63,749 bases of DNA from Myceligenerans indicum. GTDB lineage: Bacteria > Actinomycetota > Actinomycetes > Actinomycetales > Cellulomonadaceae. The notes below the pieces were generated by a model that worked only from the letters and a program-made list of their open reading frames with translations, was not told the origin of the DNA and searched no databases. Where the stretch lies: the NCBI RefSeq assembly GCF_016742955.1, contig NZ_JABBYC010000021.1, positions 1 through 63,749 on the forward strand, read 5' to 3'. The position numbers and the translations under genes were made by a program. Below are positions 61,221 to 63,749 of the stretch, in pieces (the first letter of the stretch is position 1; each line of letters starts with the position of its first letter).

Positions 61221-62003
61221 ATGAGCGGGGAGGACACGCGGGCTGCCGGCGGGAGTGCCGCCGAACGCGCCTACACCGCACTGGTCCGTTTCTGCCGCGC
61301 GGAGCGCTTCCACCCGGGCGAGCAGATCGGCAACGAGAGGGCCCTCGCCGAGCGTCTCGGCGTGGGCCGCACCGTCCTGCGCCAGGCCATCGACCGCCTG
61401 GAGCAGGAGGGGACCGTGCGCCGCGCGATCGGCCGCACGGGCGGCCTCTTCTTCCACGACGGACGCATCCAGCGTCACCTCAACACGGTCGAGGGTGTGC
61501 CCGACATGGTGCTGCACCAGGGCCGCTCGGTCTCGACACGCGTGCTCCGGGCCGAGGTCGGCGTCCCGGAGCCCGACGAACGGCGCCGGCTCGCCCTCGA
61601 CGCCGGGGCCGTCGTCGTGCGGGTGCGGAGGCTGCGCCTCGTCGACGGAGTCTCCTGGTCGCTCGACCACTCCACCCTGCCGGCGTCACGGTTCCCCGGG
61701 CTCCTGTCACGGGACCTGACGGGGTCGCTCTACCGTGTGCTGGGCTCGGTGTACGAGCTCGAGCTCGATCACGCGGACGAGACGATCGAGGCCGTGCCCG
61801 CGACGGCCGAGCAGTCGGCCGTGCTCGCGGTGCCGGAGGGCTCCGCGCTGCTCTCGATCTGGCGGGTCGCCTGGGACGTCGAGGGCACGCCCGTGGAGTA
61901 CGCGCACGACCTCTTCCGGGCCGACCGCACCCGCGTGCACCTGCAGAAGTACGGCACGAACTGGAAGCGGACGGTGCGGCTCGGACGCGACGAGAGCCGG
62001 TAG
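61221..62003 (+). CDS. GntR-family regulator with UTRA domain
   Basis: The 260-residue HutC-type regulator has an N-terminal winged helix at about 12-75 (ERALAERLGVGRTVLRQAIDRLEQEG). The effector-binding UTRA domain lies at about 95-245 and shows VRVRRLRLVDGVSWSLDHS, GSLYRVLGSVYEL and YAHDLFRADRTRVHLQKYG. Such repressors respond to a small metabolite, here probably ethanolamine or phosphoethanolamine, judged from the adjacent cluster. It lies 36 bases downstream of the phospho-lyase with its own -10 box. Confidence 0.9.
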   Translation: MSGEDTRAAGGSAAERAYTALVRFCRAERFHPGEQIGNERALAERLGVGRTVLRQAIDRLEQEGTVRRAIGRTGGLFFHDGRIQRHLNTVEGVPDMVLHQGRSVSTRVLRAEVGVPEPDERRRLALDAGAVVVRVRRLRLVDGVSWSLDHSTLPASRFPGLLSRDLTGSLYRVLGSVYELELDHADETIEAVPATAEQSAVLAVPEGSALLSIWRVAWDVEGTPVEYAHDLFRADRTRVHLQKYGTNWKRTVRLGRDESR

Positions 62004-62045
62004 GTTTGGTCTGGTTCGTCCAGCACTGACTGCTCAGGAGCACCT

Positions 62046-62639
62046 ATGACCGGAGTCCTCGGCGGACTCGACCTCGCCCCGTTCGCGATCGTGGTCAGCC
62101 TGGTGGTGGCCGCGGTCGCCATCGTGCACCACGCGAGCCTCCGCGCGGACGCGGAGCGCGCCGCCGAGGCGGGCTGGATCCTCGACGTGGTCCTCGCGCT
62201 GCACGCCGTCGTCTACGTCTGGGTGACGCTGGGGATCCACGCGAGCCCCGGCACGCTGTCGCCGAACCTCGTCCCGTTCACGGACCTGGCGGCGACGTTC
62301 GACCACTGGTTCACGACCTGGATTCCCCGGTACGGCCTCACCCAGGTGCCACCGCAGGTGGCCGTCGTGGCGGGGAACTTCCTGCTGCTCGCACCGTTCG
62401 CCGCCGTGGCGCCGCTGCGCTGGACGGCGCTCGCGTCCGGGTGGCGCGTCGTGGTCGCCGCCGCCGTGATCGCGGGCGCCGACGAGGTCCTCCAGGGCGT
62501 CCTGGGCCGTGGCCGGAACCTCTCGCTCGACGACGTCCTGGTGCAGGTGCTCGGCGCGGCGGCGATCTACGGCATGGCGACGGGCGCGCTCAACGCCCGC
62601 GAGCGCCGCCTGGCCGCCGCGGACGCCGACGTCGCCTGA
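62046..62639 (+). CDS. VanZ-like membrane protein
   Basis: The 197-residue protein has five hydrophobic segments and the VanZ-family pattern. NLVPFTDLAATF lies near residue 76, GNFLLLAPFAAVAPL near 110 and the acidic helix GADEVLQGVLGRGRNLSLDDVLVQVLGAA near 140. The family is linked to teicoplanin resistance in some species but is mostly uncharacterised. The start ATG at 62046 has GGAG 6 nt upstream. Its last codons and stop are duplicated downstream. Confidence 0.85.
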   Translation: MTGVLGGLDLAPFAIVVSLVVAAVAIVHHASLRADAERAAEAGWILDVVLALHAVVYVWVTLGIHASPGTLSPNLVPFTDLAATFDHWFTTWIPRYGLTQVPPQVAVVAGNFLLLAPFAAVAPLRWTALASGWRVVVAAAVIAGADEVLQGVLGRGRNLSLDDVLVQVLGAAAIYGMATGALNARERRLAAADADVA

Positions 62640-62674
62640 CGTGCGCGACGGCGTCGCCTGACGTGCGCGACGAC
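62631..62674. repeat. 22-bp tandem duplication of the vanZ 3' end
   Basis: GTCGCCTGACGTGCGCGACG occurs at 62631 and 62653. The first copy contains the vanZ stop codon (TGA 62637-62639), and the second is non-coding. Confidence 0.8.
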
Positions 62675-62741
62675 CGACTCCCGATCCACGCGGCGTCGGC
62701 CGTCCACGCCACGACGGAGCGCCGTGCGCTGCGCCCCGAGG

Positions 62742-63512
62742 TCAGGCCCGGACGTAGGTCAGGTCCGTGATGTCGCGGCCCGCCTTGTGGGCCTTGCGCT
62801 CGAAGCCGGTGACGACACGGCCCTCGAAGCGAGGTGCGGCGGCGCGCGGCCCGTGCGCGTTGCGCAGGCCGGGGGCGGCCTCCAGCACGTCGAGCATCTG
62901 GTCGGCGTACTCCGCCCAGTCCGTCGCGAGCCGCCAGACGCCGCCGGGACGCAGGGCGCGCATGACCTTCTCGGCGAACGCCGGGTCCACGAGGCGCCGC
63001 TTGCGGTGGCGGGACTTGTGCCACGGGTCGGGGAAGAAGGTCCAGACCTCGGCGAGCGATCCGGCCGGAATGGCCGTGTCCAGCAGTTCGGCGGCGTTGA
63101 CCTGCATGACACGGAGGTTGGGCAGGCCGGCCGGCTCGGTGCCCGGCGTCCGCTCCTCGGCGGCGCGGTCGGCCCGCACCATCACCTGCGCGACGCCCGG
63201 CTGGTACACCTCGACGGCCAGGTGGTCACGGTCCGGGTCCGCGGCGGCCGCCGCGACGATCGCGTCCCCCTGACCCGATCCGATCTCCAGGACGAGCGGC
63301 GCCGTCCTGCCGAACACGGCGGTGGCGTCGAACTGCCAGGCGGGGTCCACCGACATCCGCCCCACGTGCCGGGGCGCCTCGACCAGGTAGAAGCCTCGCC
63401 GGGTGTCCCAGGCCCGCTGCTGCCCGGTGGTCAGCCGGCCGGAGCGCGACGCGAAGCTCACCGGGGACGTGCGGAAGCGGGAGAGATCCGGGGCGGACTG
63501 CTGCTGGTTCAC
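62742..63512 (-). CDS. trmB: tRNA (guanine-N7-)-methyltransferase TrmB
   Basis: The 256-residue SAM-dependent enzyme makes m7G46 in tRNA variable loops. Motifs: LVLEIGSGQGDAIVAAA near residue 75 for SAM binding, NAAELLDTAIPAGSLAEVWTFFPDPWHKSRHRKRR near 140 with the catalytic FPDPW, and the C-terminal TGFERKAHKAGRDITDLTY. The GTG at 63512 is chosen because VNQQQSAPDLSRFRTSPVSF fits the family length and TACGAT lies 6 nt upstream. The longer frame to 63710 reads a GC-rich non-family stretch. Confidence 0.93.
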   Translation of the reverse strand: MNQQQSAPDLSRFRTSPVSFASRSGRLTTGQQRAWDTRRGFYLVEAPRHVGRMSVDPAWQFDATAVFGRTAPLVLEIGSGQGDAIVAAAAADPDRDHLAVEVYQPGVAQVMVRADRAAEERTPGTEPAGLPNLRVMQVNAAELLDTAIPAGSLAEVWTFFPDPWHKSRHRKRRLVDPAFAEKVMRALRPGGVWRLATDWAEYADQMLDVLEAAPGLRNAHGPRAAAPRFEGRVVTGFERKAHKAGRDITDLTYVRA

Positions 63513-63518
63513 CGGAGA

Positions 63519-63524
63519 ATCGTA
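63519..63524 (-). promoter_or_regulatory. -10 box TACGAT for a probably leaderless trmB message
   Basis: On the minus strand TACGAT is followed by TCTCCG and the GTG start at 63512. No ribosome site is present. The remaining 206 bases before the adapter show no gene I can support. Confidence 0.45.
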
Positions 63525-63730
63525 CGTGCCGCGCACCGTGCCGCGCCTCGGCACGTCCGGTCGCGTCGCAGGCTTCGGGCGGCAGCCGCGCGGACCCCGG
63601 AGCGGGCCACGCTTGCGGCCGCACGGACCTCGGCGCCGGCCGCGCTTCGGCCTGAGCGTCGCGACCACGCCGAAGTCCGACGATGGATCCGGGCCGACCT
63701 GCGCGTACACGTCCCACGTCGCGTCGTTGG

Positions 63731-63749
63731 CTGTCTCTTATACACATCT
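63731..63749. other. Nextera transposase adapter (mosaic end) left in the assembly
   Basis: The last 19 bases, CTGTCTCTTATACACATCT, are the reverse complement of the standard Tn5/Nextera mosaic-end adapter. They are far more AT-rich than the rest of the window. This is residual library adapter at a contig end, not a biological transposon end. Confidence 0.93.

Noticed and set aside
63513..63730. Extension of the trmB frame upstream to 63710, or a separate gene at the right edge
   Set aside because: The frame stays open to the adapter, but the extra residues are Arg/Gly/Pro-rich and unlike TrmB N-termini. The GTG at 63512 has a leaderless promoter. A real gene fragment cannot be excluded.
63731..63749. 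Transposon end or attachment site
   Set aside because: The sequence is the commercial Tn5 mosaic end in the orientation left by read-through, at the very end of the contig.

Overview
The window is a chromosomal stretch of a very GC-rich actinobacterium. GTG starts are common, start/stop codons often overlap as ATGA or GTGA, and -10-like TANNNT boxes sit 6-7 nt before several start codons. The mix of a PknG/GlnX/GlnH module, a C50 carotenoid operon, tricorn protease and truncated haemoglobin fits Micrococcales, and I would guess the Promicromonosporaceae/Cellulomonadaceae area, without a rank I can prove. No insertion sequence, prophage, CRISPR array or rRNA is visible. Both ends are contig-like: a sugar-permease gene is cut at the left edge, and the last 19 bases match the Nextera transposase mosaic-end adapter, so the right edge is a sequencing artefact.

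Layout. 1-9.8 kb: sugar ABC permease (partial), convergent sugar-binding lipoprotein, a Q/Y-repeat membrane protein, PepN, MalQ, MscS channel, free-standing PTS EIIB. 10-16 kb: truncated haemoglobin, TesB thioesterase, tricorn protease, hot-dog thioesterase, small lipoprotein. 16-27 kb (all minus strand): two paralogous dynamin-like/YfjP-like GTPase pairs flanking an APH-fold pseudokinase, EttA and Ssb. 27.2-33.1 kb: tRNA-Arg(TCT), then a translationally coupled glnX-glnH-pknG-PP2C phosphatase operon, an amino-acid-sensing kinase module with an apparent built-in phosphatase. 33.2-34.5 kb: a small basic protein, oligoribonuclease, tRNA-His.

34.5-42.3 kb: a MarR regulator divergent from idi-crtE-crtB-crtI-crtYe-crtYf-crtEb, a complete isoprenoid-to-C50-carotenoid operon, ending in a coupled SRPBCC+SDR protein of unknown role. 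42.3-43.6 kb: divergent QorB-like oxidoreductase and HxlR/QorR-like redox regulator. 43.7-47.3 kb: two OpuC-type permeases, an ATP-grasp enzyme and an OpuC-type binding protein whose two sequence segments are in swapped (circularly permuted) order. No ATPase for this transporter is present. 47.3-56.8 kb: SDR, Tex, a GT1 glycosyltransferase, a tandem GNAT protein, FdhD and its divergent FdhF/YdeP-type molybdoenzyme. 56.8-62 kb: an apparent ethanolamine catabolic cluster made of an APC permease, an APH-fold kinase, a class-III PLP phospho-lyase candidate and a GntR/UTRA regulator, with a shared TGTCGYGACA palindrome in its control regions. 62-63.7 kb: VanZ-like protein and TrmB.

The most unusual item is the circularly permuted glycine-betaine-type binding protein at 46249-47274. 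Next come the duplicated dynamin-like GTPase pairs, the PknG operon with its own phosphatase, the ethanolamine cluster with matching operators, and tandem duplications of gene 3' ends that include stop codons.
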